From Dryas octopetala (lineage: Eukaryota > Streptophyta > Magnoliopsida > Rosales > Rosaceae), in NCBI GenBank assembly GCA_963921425.1, contig OY992836.1, positions 6,959,825 to 7,023,824 on the forward strand: DNA of 64,000 bases, given 5' to 3'. The position numbers and the translations under genes are program-made. The notes under the pieces were generated by a model. That model was not told where the DNA came from, did no database searches, and saw only the letters and a program-made list of their open reading frames with translations. This document shows positions 22,140-37,027 of this stretch, piece by piece (the first letter of the stretch is position 1; each line of letters starts with the position of its first letter).

Positions 22140-25100
22140 CTAAATAAAGCCCTTTGACCACAGCCATGTCAAAGAAATATGTCATAATTTTTTTTATTTT
22201 TTGAGGGTATAGGGTACGAGTTTATCCCGTATCCTCCTAGGATGTAGAATGAGGTTTATGGAGGTTGTCTGCCCAAAATCCTAGAGTTAAAACCTAATAT
22301 AAAGCCAACAAACCAGTATCGAGGGCTCAAGGAAGAAGTAAAAATGCACTGCTGAACACTTGGCAATGGCCACCGCTCGGCTCCTGGTATGTGTGAACAA
22401 AAATAGAAGCTAATGGACCAATATTAAGTAACGTGAAATTGTTACAATATTATTGGAGTTTAGTTAGAATTCTAAGAGCCGTAAGGCTTTAGTCGGTATA
22501 TGTAAAATTAAAGGACCTAAATGTATGTTATATATATATATATATATATATTTGTTCAAACGAAACAGAACTATTTACAATTCACGGACAAGGAGTCCAC
22601 CTCAATACAACCACTAATAGCTACAAATACAACATAAAACCCAAATACGCAAAGAAACCCACAGCTAAACTTCTGAGAGAGCCAAATGAGGACCAGAAAG
22701 AAATCTGCAGCTCCCATCTGTAATCATGATTATACAGCTACTCTCCAATCTAAATAAATAGTAGAGAAAGATAATTCCTTGAATTTTCCAGCCACCAAAG
22801 CCCTAAGAAAAGACCTAAATCTTGTTCTCTCCCACAGTTCATCCACTCCCACCCCTTCATATTCTTCAAAGATCCTCTTATTTCGCTTCATCCAGATTAC
22901 TCACATACAGCCAGTGTCAATAGCCCCAAAGAGCTCTTTGTTTCTTACGCTTTCCCAACAGGTCAAACAGCCCGCTTCATCCATTAGTAGGAAGTTGAAT
23001 GACTTTGAGTTAGAGGAGCTGACTAAGATTTTAGGGATATTGGAATGATTTTGCTTGGCAACGTCAATATCAGATTAAAGGGTGTGGAGGCTAGAATCTG
23101 CAGAGGTTTTTCCTGTAAATCATATTTCAGGACCTTTGTGAGGATGTTTGTGCTCCAAATTTTACACCAGCTCCTGTAATTTAGAAAGCTAAAGTTCCTC
23201 ATAAAGTCAAAGTTTTGGCTTGGGTTGCAGCACATGCAAAGCGGAACACGTGTGATTTGCTTCAGAAGAAAAGACCAGATGCATGTTTATCCCAAAATTG
23301 GTGTATTATTTGTCGAGAGGAATCACATATTCGTAGTTCAGTTGCTTCAAAGCTTTGGACAAACCTGTTCACAGAGGTGGAATTGGGCTGGGAAGCTCGA
23401 GAGGGATGTTATTCTTTTCTGAGTGTAAGGAATCATGGTTTGGTGGAGGAAAAAGAGCCAAGGTTCTGTGGAGATGCAGAGTATTGGCAGTATATGGTTA
23501 TTTGGATGGAATGAACAGGGGACTCTTTGAGGATTTTAGTCGGGTGGAAGAATTGTGGGATAGGGTGATTTGTTGGTCATCCTTTTTGGAATCTGTTCAA
23601 ATGTTCTTTGGGGAGTAAGTCTTTCATCAATTTTGTTGGATTGGAAAGCATCTGTTACTTAGGTGTTTGTAAGGTTGAGTTGGTTGTTTTGTTCTGTTGT
23701 GATTGTACTATAAGGTTGAATATGTGCAATAAAAGTTTTTTTTTTTCCTTCTAAATAAAAAAAGGGAAAAGAAAAAGTGGTATCACCCACCAAAAGAAAA
23801 ATGGATAGCTAAGGATCAGGTTGGTAACTTTCTTCTATTTTTTCCTTTTTTCTTAAGTTACAGAGATAGAAAAGAAATATATGAGAGAAAGAAGGGAAGG
23901 GCAAGAGGTCGATAATCTGTGGGAGAGAATTCGGTTTTGGGCTTCTTTATGGGCATCAGTCACTCCAATATTTAGGGATTATTCATTTTCTGTAATCTTG
24001 TCTAATTGAGGGCTGTTGTGTATTAGGGATTAGGGAGATTATTTCCTAAACCGTTGTATGTTTGGATCTTTTATTCTCTTAAAACTTGTTGTCTTGGAGC
24101 TTGTAGGATAGTGGACATCTTGTCCACTGCATTGTATCATGTACTGCTCTATTTTATTTTAATGAAAGTCTGTTTCTTATCAAAAAAAAAAAAAAAAAAG
24201 AAGGGAAGGAGATAAAGGGTGAGAGAGGTTGGAAAGAAATGAGAGAGACAATCCATAAAGTTTGGATGCCATGTTGTATGGAATCCTATTTTTGTTAGCT
24301 GGCAATCAAGTTGTGTTTGGATTGTGACATTATGAATTGATGTCAAATATCAGAAACTAACCTGACTTGTTTAATTAAACTTATTATACAAACATGCATA
24401 GTAATAGTGCCGTGTTTGGGTTGATCCAAAAAGGAAACTCAACTATCAAAGGGTAGCTTTAGAATCACAATCACTCGAGACACGCAAGGCTTACGTTGTT
24501 CACTCAATTTGGGCCAATTCCATGGGGTATTTTGGTGTTCTTAGTGAATAAAAAGATTATAGCGTACAATAGGGAAGAGAGGCATAAGAGAGGTTCCTGT
24601 GTAAGGAGGTAGAGAACCCCTCTTATAATAGAGGAGAGGGCCCTCCCCTTTACAATTTTCCCATGTGACATAGCTAGGCCAACAACATGGCACAAATAGA
24701 TACTAACCTGACTAATCTATTATGTGTACTAGTAGATTGTCATTTATTTACAGGTGTCAAGTTGGGCTATTTACAGACTCTTCGACTAATCTTCACAATT
24801 CTCTAGGCATCATTAAATACTTTGTTCTACACCAATGGTTCTTGTAATGGTGGTCATACAGGCTTCACTTTCTTCCATTGATTCATCCTTGGATTTTTTT
24901 TTTTCTCTAAGTTTCTTTATTACTTGCATATTTAACAAAATTTCATTGCTTTTCTTTTTCCTTTTTGTTTTAAACCTCTCTCCCAGTGCTATATCAGCAG
25001 GTGTATATAGAAAGCCTTGTTCTCTTTTCGAATCCTAATCCAATTGTTTACTAGTGATCTTTTTTGCATTGTCTATAATAGGCAGAAGCTATCATAGATG

Positions 25101-27855
25101 TTATTTTTATAGGATGTCCTGAAACCATGCAGCAAGCATAGAAAGACCAACGCACAAATAAGACGACATGGAAGATTTATTTTATTTGTTTGTGTTTTTA
25201 TTTTGAAATTTGTTGGGTGCTGGAAGTTTTATAGTTGCTGCATCTTGAGGCATGTTGAAATAAATTCTGTGTCAATCACTGCAATGTCAGGGTGGGACCT
25301 GAAAATATCTCGAATGCGTCGGTTGCAATTGGCATTGGACTACCTGAAATTTGATGGGATAGAGAGGTAAGATTCAATACTTTTTGTTGCCACATTGTTG
25401 TTGCCTGGTTTGAAAATTGATATTCTACAGTGATTCTTGCAAATATTTTTGATCATGGTATTTGAATATGTATCTTTTTATGTAATTTTCTGCATTACCT
25501 GTGAAGGTAAGGCATGCGAAGGTTAGGAAACAGATAGGCCTAGTAGGATAATTTATGGGAAAATGTCTAGTATCATTCAAAATTAGGCAGGCACATGATT
25601 TAAACAATGGCAAACTGAATTTTGTAAGGGTCAATTAAACTTGCCCTGTAGTATGAGCAAAATTTCACTTTGGTCCATAATGTTTCAACTTGATCAATTT
25701 ATACCCTAATGTTTGCACATTGACCCTTACAATGCATAGCACTTGGCCAATGTTGACCCTCTGTTTAATTTCTATGTTAAGTCTTACGGACTAGTGATCA
25801 CATCCCCCCTACCCATGCCCCCCCATTTATGTAAACCCATAACCCAACATCATGTTAATTGTTATACCCTCCCACCTCTAACCACACATCTAAGCTCCCA
25901 TAAAATTTTCATTGGACCTGGCCACCCACACCACCAATGGACATCAAGCAACTTCAAGCTCACACCACCAAACCTCAAGCTCTCCCCACAGTCCACACCA
26001 CCAAACCTTGAAAAATCCAAGGTAAAAATCTTCTAATAATAACTTAATTTAATCAATTTGTGAATTTTATGCTTATTTCGATCATTTGGTGTGAATTTTT
26101 TGTTTTGTTTTGTGTGCGTGATTTGTCTGTTGGAGGGTTCTTGTCAAACGTTTAACTGATTTATTGTTTGTGTTTTTTTCGGTGGACCAGTAGTGAAGAT
26201 GTTATTAACTCATGTTTTTTATTTCTCCAAATTCCATTCGGTAGTGTACCACCAAACATTTCAAGTTTGTTCAGTAGCTAGTTGCCGAACATTAATAAAA
26301 TATTTGATACTAGTCTACCAAACAAAGCATGGAAAGCTTCATACAAACTCAAAAAGTGTCAACCCAATCCTCATTATAAGACCCCCAGAGGACGATTTGA
26401 ACGCCAATTGGTCAGAATCTGATTCTTGGTTGTTTTCCTTTTGATAAAGTATCTGTTTCTCTAACAAAAAAAGAAAAGAAAAGTGCCAACCAATCTGCTT
26501 CAACAACGTAGATATATTGCACCTAATTGGGGTGTTGTTCCTCTGTTAATGTATGCTAGCTTGATGAAAAACATTGAAATTAATTTTTTCTCTCATTTCT
26601 TTATCACGAATGTATTCTCAGTCATCTTGGTGATTGAACAGATCATTAGAAATGCTTGTGGGTGTCAATTTGGCAGAAGAAGGTGTATTAAGATTGCTCT
26701 TTGCTGCTGTTTATCTGATGCTTCATAAAGTTGGCAATGATAATGAGGTTTCTGCTGCATCAAGGTAAAGTCCTTTACCAGTTTGCATTCAGTTTGGTGG
26801 ATGTTCTGAGGAATGAGCATTATGTTTGTTACCATTTCTTATCCAAGTTACTAGGAATTTGCATTAGCTGTTCAAATAGACATTTAAGGGTAAATAATTT
26901 GGTATAAATCTTATATTCATTTAATTTTTTTATCACCGTTAAACAAATTGAAATCTATGGACAAATGATGCTATAATTAGAAGAATAAGTCATGCTTTGG
27001 ATTCTTTGGCCACCTTGTGCATTTATTCTTTTTTCTTTTTGAATATATGATATGATTGGATAATAATTTGTGCTTTCCAAATAGGGCTATGGGGAGTGGA
27101 AGTACTCGTCTCGTATATGATCTTTATTTATTTTTAAGATTGTGAAACTTTGTTCATTCTTGTATTTCAGGCTTCTTGCATTGGCCACTTGCTTTGCGAC
27201 CAAAATGATTCGTAAATATTGGTTGCTAGAACATAAGAAAGAATATGAATGTGGTAGGACTCAAATGCTTTCTCTTCCACCAGTTTTACCAGAGAAGGTA
27301 CAAGATGAAATGGCAAATTCCAGAAGGCTTTGTGAAATGGCACACTTTTTGGAGATAATTCGAAATCTGCAATCTCGACTGGGCTCAAAATATAAGAGGC
27401 CAGGCCAAGAATTGGTATGCTGTGTCATTCTTCTACTCTTGATTCATCATTGTTTCCACATTTTTTTTAATATATATATATATATATACATATGTACATA
27501 TATAGAATTTTATTCAGGTGCGTGCGAACGTCCGCACCTGATCAAGCCTGTACATATATATATATATATATAATAATATTTATTGTACAGTGGGATATCA
27601 GTCTGCGGGATCCCAATCTTCTCAAGCAGCCTTTGATAGTTCTGTTGATTTGTCGTTTAAATATTAGGGTTTAGGCTTTACCTCCTGGGTTTTAGGTTCA
27701 TGTCCAAAACTCGATTGCTAAACCCTAATATCTAAATGACAATTGTATACCCCAAAATAGTAAACACTGTCGAGACTGGAATAAAAGATGTAAAAAAACA
27801 ACAAGAAACACTGAAAAAATGAAGTGAATTGACAATCCCTTCATTGTAGAGACTC

Positions 27856-27886
<31 letters not shown>

Positions 27887-30800
27887 CATATAAGATAGTG
27901 TTCTCTTGCAGACAGCTTATGTTCTCAAGCAACATAAGAAGCTTATTTTACCCGACTGTAAATCTCGACCACACATTTGGGCAACATAAACTTAATCCCT
28001 GGTCCAGATTCATTCTGACAAAAGAACTTTACCAAACCCCCTCCCCCCCCCAAACACCACACACACACACACACGAGTAGCTGCAGGAGCGGGATCCCGA
28101 TTCGTTCAAGCAGATTGCGTTTATTTTGTGAAGTAGATTGAGCAGATTGTCCATCCGCTTTCTTTTTCCCCTTTTTTTATATTTTATTTTGTATTCCAGA
28201 CGGAAAATTTGTCCACCTCAGATAAGAATAAACTAAAAACTAACTGCACAAACAGAACTATCGTACCATTACTGCCCCCTCCTCCCTTTTAATAGTGAAG
28301 ATAAATCAAACTAAAGGGAATCTTTGCAAAATGTTTTGACAAAGAAGTTCACAAGGATGCCAAAAATCTACTCCACCCCCAAAGAAAATCCACCTCTTCT
28401 CTCATATTAAAACCTCCCTATTCTTTCTTACAACAAATAATTTGAGTATTATCTTATCACTATATTACAGGTGGATAGTGGGGAGACATCCAGATTGGTG
28501 GACACTGATTTATTACAGGATGAGTCTCAATTATCAATTATTTCTGTGGACTCCGTATCTTTGGACGCATTAAAACAGCATGAAGTTTCTTTTCCTGTAT
28601 CTACATCAGGTTTTAACTATACTGAGAGTCTTGCTTTGACAGCTGTGGACCCTAAAGTCCATTTTGACCCAGAGGATTTAAGTGAAGTATCTGCTCTTGT
28701 GCCACAAGGGGGGATCTTAGAGAAGAAAATTCTTCCCTTGGAAAATCCCAAAGAGATGATTGCACGTTGGAAGATAGATAATTTAGACCTTAAGGCAGTA
28801 GTTAATGATGCTTTACTCTCTGGTCGTCTCCCCTTAGCTGTTCTTCAACTACATCTTCATCATTCAAGAGATTCATTTTCCGGAAAAGAGCCTCATGATA
28901 CTTTCACCGAAGTCCGTGACATTGGAAGGGCTATTGCTTATGACCTATTTTTAAAGGTACTTGTTGATGGTTAGCTAAATCTACATGAAAATATTATCAT
29001 TTATGTTTAAGCGATAATATTACTTGACCTACAGGGTGAATCTGGACTTGCTGTGGCAACGTTGCAAAGGCTTGGAGAGGACGTAGAAACTAGCCTCAAG
29101 CAGTTATTATTTGGCACAGTGAGAAGATCTCTTCGAGTGCAAATCACTGAGGAGATGAATAGATATGGTTACTTGGGGCCATACGAGTGGCGGATATTGG
29201 ATAGCATATCACTCATTGAGGTACATAAACTGTATAGTTATATTTCTCTCTCATCTTACAATCATGTCTGGTTGATTTCAACTACCACCCAACTATTCCT
29301 TATGGAGTTGATAGAATTGCCTTATCTTTATTTGTTTAAACTTTTCTTGGAATAGAGGCTTTACCCAAGCAGTAGTTTCTGGAAGACGCTTCATGGACGG
29401 CAGAAACAATTCATGCGAGTTCAAGCAAGTTCAAGTTTGCCTAAGAGATATTATTTGCGCCTGTTGCATTCGCATCAATTTAACAACTTTACCATTGAGT
29501 GTGATGATATTGATGGAGTTGTCTATGGTTCATGGACAAATGTCAATGAAAATCCTTCTGCTCCTATGGTTGATGTAGATAATGCTTATGCTGGATACTG
29601 GGCTGCTGCTGCTGTATGGTTTAGTTTCTATGACCAAAGAAGCATTGATCGTGTAAGTCGCTTTCCATATTTTTTTCGTCTCAAACTTTCAGATGCTGAA
29701 ATTTGGTCTCTCTTAAAGGTGCTATGTTGTGCTGAAACACAAGTGGCATGGAAATAATCATACCATGCAGAGCTCTTGTCCCACTTGAGCTCACAACTTA
29801 TGTCCTTGTCCAGGTCATGCTACTGAGTGGTCTTCTCTGAACCACGATGAACCTTTGTCAATTTTATATATGATCAATAAAGCTATGCAAAAAACAAGGG
29901 TAAATGATATTCCATGCATATTCCTTGCTTCTGCTGCAGAGAAGATGAGCTAGGTCTCTTTTTGAAATGAACGTCCACAATATTTCAAATGAAACATATA
30001 AATCTTACTGAAATTTAACAGTCACTATACAAGTTTTTATTATTTTTTGTGATAGGAAACAAAATTTAATTAAAGAAAATGAAATAGAACAGTGCAATGG
30101 ACAATATGTTCACTGGGTTCAAGAACTGAGGTGCCTTATACAGCAGGTATCTACCCCAGCAACAACCTCAACTACATCAAAAGGCCAGCAGGATAAGAAA
30201 AAAAAAACACTAATAAACATTAGCATTCTAATTTGAAAATATTACACAGAAAGAACTATCCCTAAATTCTGAACAGACTGAAGCCCATAGATTGCCCAAA
30301 AGGAAACCCTCTCCCACAGATGATCCTTCTCCTCACTCGTCGCATTTTCCTCTCCACCCAAATTACCCGAAAATAGCCCATCACTGCACATTCTCCCCAG
30401 TACCATACCTTCTTCTTACCCCCGCAGAAAACTTATGCCTTTCATAAAATAAAGTCACACTCAGCTGGAATGACCCAACACACATTAGCCCCCCTGAACA
30501 GTCTTAACATATCATAAATGTAACCCTCCCATGAGTAATAATCCGTGCTAACACACGTACCATAGGAGGTACTTGTATAGCACTTGTCTTACTGCTAACA
30601 TAAGTCTAGACCTGGGACGAATTTTTTGATCTTTTGAATTTAGGGGCATTTAACAATTGGTCCCTAGCACAAGTTTACTTTATCCAAAGCCTGAAAGCAT
30701 AATTTTTTTAATAGGTCCCTGTTAACACTCCATCTATTTACAAATGTGGCACTTTTAATAAAAAAATTAAAAACTCTTAAGGATCCTGTTTAGGCTCTAA

Positions 30801-33800
30801 GATTTTGGAGTATCACCCTAAATCCTAGAGCCTAAACCAAAACCCACTAAAGCCTACTAAAGCCTACCCTAATAATTCCAAATAACCCTACTAAATCCTA
30901 CCTGAATAATTCCAAATAACCCTACTAAATCCTACCCTAAATAAACCCCAATAATCTATTTTTAAGGATCTTGTTTTGGGCTTAGTGTTTAGCCTCTAGG
31001 GTTTAGGGTTAAAACTTAAAACTCTAAATCCTAAATCCAAAACCCATAAGCCATATTAAACCTTACCCTTTACACCCTAAAAAAAAAAAAAAAGAGTTTG
31101 TTCCACTACGAGTGCCAATCGGTCGACACTGAAATTCAGGGATCGCAACACTTACTTTTTGAACCTACTGGTTACATTCTTTTGGACAATAAAGGAAATA
31201 TCTAGGGAATTTTGAATTTTGATAGCTTTCTATGGAATGTATAATTAGAATTTAAGTTCCTTTGGAACTTGACGGTTGAAAGGGTTTACATATAATTTGG
31301 AAATTCTAGTTTAAGCAATAACTATATCATATGAATTATGTATTTAAAGAATATGTTATTAACAATTTACTATGCTTAACTTTCATCTACTTCAAAGCAC
31401 CCTTTTGCATCTTTAAGGGTTTTTATTTTGCGTGGGTGTGCGTTTTGCTTGATACCTTATTGCTTTTAGTAATTTGAAAAGGCTGATTTCTTAAACTACA
31501 TAAGCTTATAAATCTCTTCAAATACAGATTGTTTTGGATCAGTCGTCTTTTATGGGCGTGCATGTATTGTGGGAATCACAGCTTGAGTACCACATATGCC
31601 ACAATGACTGGGAGGAAGTCTCTAGACTGTTGGACCTGATTCCGCCACATATTTTAGTTTCTGGAAACCTCCAAGTCAGTTTGGATGGGTTACAGCCTTC
31701 TACAACTTTTGGATGCAATAGGGGATCTGACTATGGCAATTATCTATGCTCTCTTGAAGAATTGGATGCTGTCTGCATGGATGTTCCAGAAATCAAAGTT
31801 TTCAGGTTCTCATGTAATATTATGTGCTCTATATGGTCAAGGATGCTGATGGAAGAGAAACTTGCGAGGAAACTTATTTTCTTAAAGGAATATTGGGAAG
31901 GCACAGCAGACATTCTATCTCTTCTTGCCCGTGCTGGCTTCATGACTAGCAAGTATGAAATCCCTTCCAAGGATGATAAAGTTGAGAGTTTATCAGTCCC
32001 AAAATTTCCAGATGGCAGTGGAACATTTCATGTCGACAGTGTGCAGGCTTTACATAAGCTACTTATACACCACTGTGCGCAGTATAACTTGCCATACCTT
32101 CTGGACCTTTACCTTGACCAGCATGAGTTATTACCAGATAATGATTCACTTTGTTCATTACAGGACGCTGCAGTAAGTTTCATGATATCTAGTGAGCTTC
32201 ACAAGTTAGTCTACTCTGATTGCTTATACGCTACCAAAGATTTCCATCTATCTAGTCCATTGGCTGTTTATGTTTGTTTATGCTTTTAGGTTGAGTTGGT
32301 TTGCCTCTTATTTCACTTTGAACCTGTTTAGTAACTTTAGTCTGTTTTTCAGGATGAAAACCGTCTATAGTATTTTCAGCTAGATGCTTAGTGTTAAAAT
32401 GCAATTAACCTACCTTTCTCTATGAGATGAATAGAGTGAAATCTAGCCCACTTACAGCATTAAGTATGGACTTATATTATCTTAAAAAAAGGATTAATGA
32501 TACCCCAAACACCGTCGGAGTGTAGATTTCTCAAGGAGAAATCTGGGAAAAGCCTCAAATGTTGAAGAAGATCGATGCAATAGCAACAACTTTGTTAAAA
32601 AAAAATATACTCTTTGGAAGCACATGACCAAGCTGGTTGGCTCAGGTCCTACAATGAGTGCCTTTTGGGTCTAAAGAGAATGTCATGTGCAGTGTAAGGA
32701 TTGGCCATTAAATGAAAATTAATAAATGTCAAAAGTCAACCTAAGAGTTAATGTCAAGAGTTGTTAACAGTCAATGTATTTGGTCTAATAAAGACCCGAT
32801 TTCATTGAATTTTCTAAGTCTCATATTATTTTTTCTAAGAGTGTCTCTTGTAAAGAAAATTAGATTCTGGATGAGTGAAAATTAAGTGATTTATAAAAGG
32901 GAAACACAGCTTTACTGTTAAGCACACAAAAATTACATAATTGTGGACAAGAAGTCCACGCCAACACTACATTACAACACAATTTGCACCACAAAAACCT
33001 TCGAATCTACAACTGAAAACAGGGACTAAGCTTAAATTATAGCACAGCTGCTCTCCAATCTGATAATATAGCAGAAAAAGAAATGATGCTTAATTTTGAA
33101 GAAACTGAAGCCTAAAGGGAAGGCCAGAATCTGACTTTGTGTCCCAAAGCTCCTCCACCCCTACCCCGTTATAGTCTTTTCTTTACTTTCTTTTCTCTCT
33201 ATTTTTCTCCATCTTTCTAATTCCCTTAAAATTGCAACAGTCCTTAATTGTTCTCTAAATCCTTATGTTTACTAATATCTCTGTCATCTCATGCTCAGCA
33301 TAATCACTTGCAACAACATCTTGTCTTCTATTGTACTAGATCCACACCACCAAACTTTGATAAAAGATGAGATTTAATATTTGGTAGTTCTTGAAAAATG
33401 CAATGTTTCTAATTTTGTGATTCTTTTTGCAATAGATTTCCGGGACATTAATTTTGATTACTTTGAATCCAACACTATTGTGTAATTTTCAGAATATATG
33501 TAGTATGGTTTGATGCTTGCTATGTTTAATTTCATGCCAATTTTCTTATCTCATCCAACATCTGGTAGGCGGTGGTGTTAGAAGTGGTACTTTTGCAGGG
33601 TTGTACACCTCTAAGAGTCTCCTAGGCTTTTGGAGTGTGATGTGCCTGTTACTTTTCTAAATTGCTTCATGACCTCTATTTAGTTATGTTGATATATATG
33701 GTCCTCTCCCCTCCCCATCTTATCCTTGGGAAAATAAACCTTTCCTGTCTCATCTGTTTTCTGCAATGCATTCATACAGGGAGATTGCGAATGGGCAAGG

Positions 33801-36800
33801 TGGTTGCTCCTCTCTAGGGTTAAGGGGTGTGAGTATGAAGCATCATTTTCCAATGCTCGTACGATAATGTCACACAACCTAGTTCCTGGTAGTAACCTCA
33901 GTGTTCCAGAGATGGATGAAATAATTCGTACTGTCGATGACATTGCAGAAGGAGGGGGGGAATTGGCAGCTTTGGCAACCTTAATGTATGCCTCTGTCCC
34001 AATTAAAAGTTGCCTGAGTAGTGGTAGTGTAAAGAGGCATAGTAGCACATCAGCCCAGTGCACCCTAGAGAATCTTAGGCCCATCCTTCAGCGTTTCCCT
34101 ACATTGTGGCACACATTTGTATCAGCATGTTTCGGGCAAGATGCAACTTCCAATTTCATGGGGCCTAAAGCAAAGAATGGTTAGCTTTAGTCATCCTGTT
34201 TCATTAACAAATTTATTGTAGCTGTAGAGTACTTTTAGTTGTATAATGATTTGTTCCATTATGCCTTACAATTTACAATTTTGTCAATTCAGCTTTATCA
34301 GATTATTTAAATTGGCGTGACAACATATTCTTCTCTTCTGGACGTGATACTTCACTTCTACAAATGCTGCCATGCTGGTTTCCTAAGGCTGTACGGAGGT
34401 TGATTCAGCTGTATGCCCAGGTCTCTTATTGTTATTTGTCATTTATCACTGAGCTTCTATCTTGACACGCACACATACAGCAGCAGTTAGCTTATTGAAC
34501 TATGGCATGTTAGTTGCTTCATACAGATTCCCCCGTGATCATTTCTTGTTAGCGGTGTTGACGTTCTTAATTTGGATTGGGTTATTATGTCATGTACTTT
34601 GCATGGTATTTCAGGGTCCTCTCGGAGAAGGTTTACTAAATAGAGATATAGATTTTGTCATAAATGCTGACGAGGATGCTGAGATCAGCGCAATCTCCTT
34701 GGAAGCTACCATCCAAAAACACATTGAGGAGGAACTCTATAATTCTGCACTTGAGGTATGGGTTTACTTCTCTTGAGACAATTATTCATGTCACTAATTT
34801 TAGCCTGAATTTCAGAGTGAGCTGTTAAAGAGACCTGTGTTTCACCATGTACAATCCAGTGTCAATAGCTTTGTTGGTGCAGGGATTTTAACTGCAATTG
34901 CATCATGATATTATAATTTAGGTGAAGTTGAGGGGAGCACAGGAAGCGGGTTTATAAATGTTATTTTTTTCTTGAATTTGAATGGTAGATATATATCTTT
35001 CTGAGTGGAACTATAAAATATATTTCTTAGAGATGGCCTGTAAAGGGAAGTGATTCTCATTGGCTTTTCTCTGTGGAACTGGATTTCCATTTTATTGCTT
35101 TCAGCTATTCATGTTTCTTATGGTCAGTATATTTTTGGAAAATTACTGATTAACTGAATTGTTGTATTATATTCTTGTTTCTCTAGTTATATTGGGGTTG
35201 TATGAGTTCTTGATGGTGTTGGTGTTAATCTAGAATTGTTCAAATACTGATTTGTCCAAAAATAAAAAAAGAATCAAAATAGCTGCCTGGATATTGCTGA
35301 AATCTCCGGTAGTATTACATTGTTCCTACCTCTCATCTTAGTAGTTTTATGGACTTCAGGAGAACGCACTTGGGCTTGAGCACCATTTGCATCGCGGACG
35401 TGCACTAGCTGCTTTTAATCATTTTCTTACTGTCAGAGTTCAAAAATTGAAATCAGAAGGGCTAGAACATGGACAAACAAATGTTCAAGCAGATGTTCAA
35501 ACACTTCTCGGACCTATAACAGAAAGTGAAGAGTCTCTTCTTTCATCTGTAAGTTTTATTTTTCTTTTCGTTGGTATTTTACTTTGGTGAATGAGATTTA
35601 GTGGTATAAAAATACACTAATGTGGCTAATTCAATTGTTTTCCTTTCTGTAATAAATTTATTTATTTCTGAAACCCTTGCATTAGTAAAAACATTGAAAT
35701 CAAAGGCCTACTTTCTTCTTCTTGTAAATTGCCCTGGGGGTTGGACTGGATGGTGCTTTGACATTTCTTGTGGCACTTTATTTCTAGGTCATGCCACTTG
35801 CAATTATGCATTTTGAGGATTCTGTGTTGGTGGCTTCATGTGCTTTTCTCCTGGAGCTTTGTGGTTTTTCTGCCAGCATGCTCCGCATAGACATTGCTGC
35901 CTTGAGACGGATGTCTTGTTTCTACAAATCTAGTGAAAATATTGAGGACTTAAGGAAACTTTCAACCAAGGGTTCTGCACTTCATGCAGTTGGCCATGAA
36001 AGTGACATAATAGAGTCTCTTGCTCGAGCTCTGGCAGATGAATATCTGCACCAGGACTTTGCAAGCACTGCTAAGCAAAAGGGTACTCCAATTTTTGCTG
36101 CTGGTAAACAACCTTCACGAGCTCTCATGCTTGTCTTACAGCACTTGGAAAAGGCTAGCCTTCCTCCAATGGTTGATGGAAAGACATGTGGGTCTTGGCT
36201 TTTGAGTGGTAATGGTGATGGGATTGAGTTAAGATCTCAACAGAAAGCTGCAAGCCACCACTGGAATTTAGTAACAGTTTTTTGTCGCATGCATAACCTT
36301 CCCTTGAGCACAAGATACCTTTCTGTATTGGCAAGAGACAATGATTGGGTTTGTATACATCATACTTATATGATTTTCATTAATTATAAAATGAATCTGG
36401 CTTGTGACTACAAATTTTCTTGTCTCTTTAAGGTTGGATTCTTGTCGGAAGCTCAGGTTGGAGGATATCCTTTTGACACAGTAGTCCAAGTGGTACATCT
36501 TGTTCCTATTTTAACATGTATTACTCATTTTTGTTGTGAACCAGACAGATATTTGATGACATTGCACCATTTTTATCTCGTTATGATCTCATGTTTCAGG
36601 CATCAAAGGAGTTTAGTAATCCACGCCTCAAAATTCATATTTCAACAGTTTTGAAAGGCATACAATCAAGAAAAAAAGCTAGCTCTTCTCTGTTCTCAGA
36701 TTTTACAGAAAAAAAGAGTGAAGCTTCCTTTCCAGATGAAACCATTTGTGTCCCAGTTGAACTCTTTAGAATATTAGCAGAATGTGAAAAGCAGAAAAAT

Positions 36801-36986
36801 CCTGGAGAGGCCATTTTGATGAAGGCAAAGGAGTTGTCCTGGTCGATTTTGGCAATGATTGCATCATGCTTTCCAGATGTGTCTCCAATATCATGCCTGA
36901 CAGTCTGGCTGGAAATCACTGCAGCAAGGTTACTGCTGATATCTCTATTTACGAACACCCTTCCTGGATTTTTTATTCCAATGCTC

Positions 36987-37027
<41 letters not shown>

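Larger units (their letters stand above)
20771..25290 (+). other. Intron 2 of spatacsin (4.5 kb) packed with repeats
   Basis: This intron holds a 42-bp tandem duplication (21019-21101), an 18-base G run (21471-21488), a 46-base T run (22094-22139), a (TA)n run (about 22528-22551) and three LINE pieces listed separately. The stretch 24420-24830 looks repetitive but could not be assigned. Confidence 0.8.

Noticed and set aside
24420-24830. Possible solo LTR in spatacsin intron 2
   Set aside because: Composition is repeat-like, but no TG...CA ends with a 5-bp duplication could be identified.
30780-31080. Possible interstitial telomere array
   Set aside because: CCCTAAA words are frequent but scattered and mixed with other phrases; there is no tandem 7-mer array.
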